This document shows, piece after piece, positions 4,561 to 5,222 of a stretch of 5,222 bases of DNA. Both the position numbers and the translations under genes were made by a program. The stretch's first letter is position 1, and the number at the start of each line of letters is the position of its first letter. Origin of the DNA: Actinomycetota bacterium (GTDB lineage Bacteria > Actinomycetota > Acidimicrobiia > Spongiisociales > ZC4RG35). The DNA is taken from positions 1 to 5,222 of the forward strand of contig QGUS01000133.1 of assembly GCA_003242515.1 (NCBI GenBank). Direction: 5' to 3'. Under the pieces are notes generated by a model. The model was not told the origin of the DNA. It ran no database searches and saw only the letters and a list, made by a program, of their open reading frames with translations.

Positions 4561-5222
4561 TCAGAGCCGCTTCGCGACCTCGTCCAGCATCACCTCGGTG
4601 GCGCCGCCGCCGATCGAGTTGATCCGGACGTCCCGGTACATGCGCTCGATGGGGGTCTCCCGCATGTACCCCATGCCACCGTGGAACTGGACGCAGTCGT
4701 ACATGACCCGGTTGGAGAGCTCGCCGACGAGGGCCTTGACCTCCGAGACCTCCCGCACGGCTTCCTCGCCCTGGTCCAACAGCCAGGCGGTCCTGTAGAC
4801 CAGCTCCCGGGCGGCGTCGACCTCGGCCTGCCGCATGGCGAGACGCTGACGGATCGCCTGCTTCTCCCAGAGCGGGGCGCCGAAGGCGCGGCGCTCCTTC
4901 ACGTAGCGGACGGTCATGTCGATGGCCTCCTGGCACTCCCCCACCGCGGCGCCCATGAGGCTCAACCGCTCGTTCTGGAAGTTGGCCATCACGTAGTAGA
5001 AGCCCCGGTTCACCTCACCGATGAGGTTGGCGTCGGGCACCCACACGTCGTCGAGCACCAGCTCGGCGGTGTTGGAGGCGTGCCACCCCATCTTCTCCAG
5101 TGCCCGGGCAGCCTCGAAGCCCTCGGTCCCCTTCTCCACGGCGAAGATCGACATGGAGCGGGACGGCTTCGCTTCGGAGTCGGTGCGGGCGGCGATGAAC
5201 ACCAGGTCGGCGATGCCGCCGT
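4561..5222 (-). CDS. Acyl-CoA dehydrogenase, C-terminal part, cut by the right edge
   Basis: The last 219 residues are visible; the full protein is probably about 380-390. It is an FAD enzyme that desaturates acyl-CoA thioesters at alpha-beta. The visible part begins at GGIADLVFIAART of the middle beta domain. It continues through EKMGWHASNTAELVLDDVWVP-type sequence into the C-terminal helical domain, including YVKERRAFG (residues 106-114 of the fragment), QFHGGMGYM (178-186) and the FAD-contacting RMYRDVRINSIGGGATE. The usual YEGT catalytic glutamate site reads GGGA at 204-207. Glu84 in FQNERL aligns with the alternative catalytic glutamate of isovaleryl-CoA and long-chain dehydrogenases. 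This suggests a branched, long-chain or citronellyl-like substrate, but the chain length is not readable. The upstream GTG at 5202 is internal, because the frame stays open to the edge with conserved family sequence. Confidence 0.93.
   Translation of the reverse strand, partial: GGIADLVFIAARTDSEAKPSRSMSIFAVEKGTEGFEAARALEKMGWHASNTAELVLDDVWVPDANLIGEVNRGFYYVMANFQNERLSLMGAAVGECQEAIDMTVRYVKERRAFGAPLWEKQAIRQRLAMRQAEVDAARELVYRTAWLLDQGEEAVREVSEVKALVGELSNRVMYDCVQFHGGMGYMRETPIERMYRDVRINSIGGGATEVMLDEVAKRL

Noticed and set aside
5200..5202. GTG as the start of the acyl-CoA dehydrogenase
   Set aside because: The frame continues to the window edge with GGIADL, a conserved family stretch, so the GTG is an internal valine.

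Overview
The window is very GC-rich, tightly packed and strongly biased to G/C at third codon positions. It contains a metallo-beta-lactamase-fold hydrolase, then RNase PH, then a Ham1/RdgB pyrophosphatase in one direction. This is the order of Rv1339-rphA-Rv1341 in Mycobacterium. Together with the style of the acyl-CoA dehydrogenase and the DUF983 protein, this points to a free-living actinobacterium, possibly Acidimicrobiia; the class-level guess is inference only.

Layout from left to right. (1) Positions 1-60 hold the first 20 codons of a minus-strand gene that leaves the window at the left edge. (2) A plus-strand gene at 93-830 encodes an Asn/Gly/Pro-rich protein with five identical decapeptide repeats and no visible signal peptide. 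(3) Four minus-strand genes fill 832-4091. In transcription order they are an MBL-fold phosphodiesterase/RNase Z-like hydrolase, RNase PH (rph), the XTP/dITP pyrophosphatase (rdgB) and a type II NADH dehydrogenase (ndh). The last three are linked by 4-base stop/start overlaps (TTGA and ATGA), so they form an operon with probable translational coupling. (4) A 63-bp divergent intergenic region at 4092-4154 serves this operon and a plus-strand DUF983 membrane protein (4155-4553). (5) The 3' two-fifths or so of an acyl-CoA dehydrogenase gene on the minus strand (4561 to the right edge) converges on DUF983.

How the genes fit together. The operon is housekeeping: RNase PH trims RNA 3' ends with phosphate, RdgB removes non-canonical purine triphosphates, and the MBL protein probably degrades a cyclic nucleotide or another phosphodiester. 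The shared theme is nucleotide and RNA hygiene. NDH-2 is a respiratory enzyme that seems to be an addition at the 3' end of the cluster. The acyl-CoA dehydrogenase belongs to lipid, branched-chain or terpenoid acyl-CoA catabolism.

No stretch over 300 bases lacks a gene. I found no tRNA, rRNA, CRISPR array, insertion sequence or phage gene. I see no convincing new biological system. The least explained element is the repeat protein at 93-830 and its divergent neighbour.
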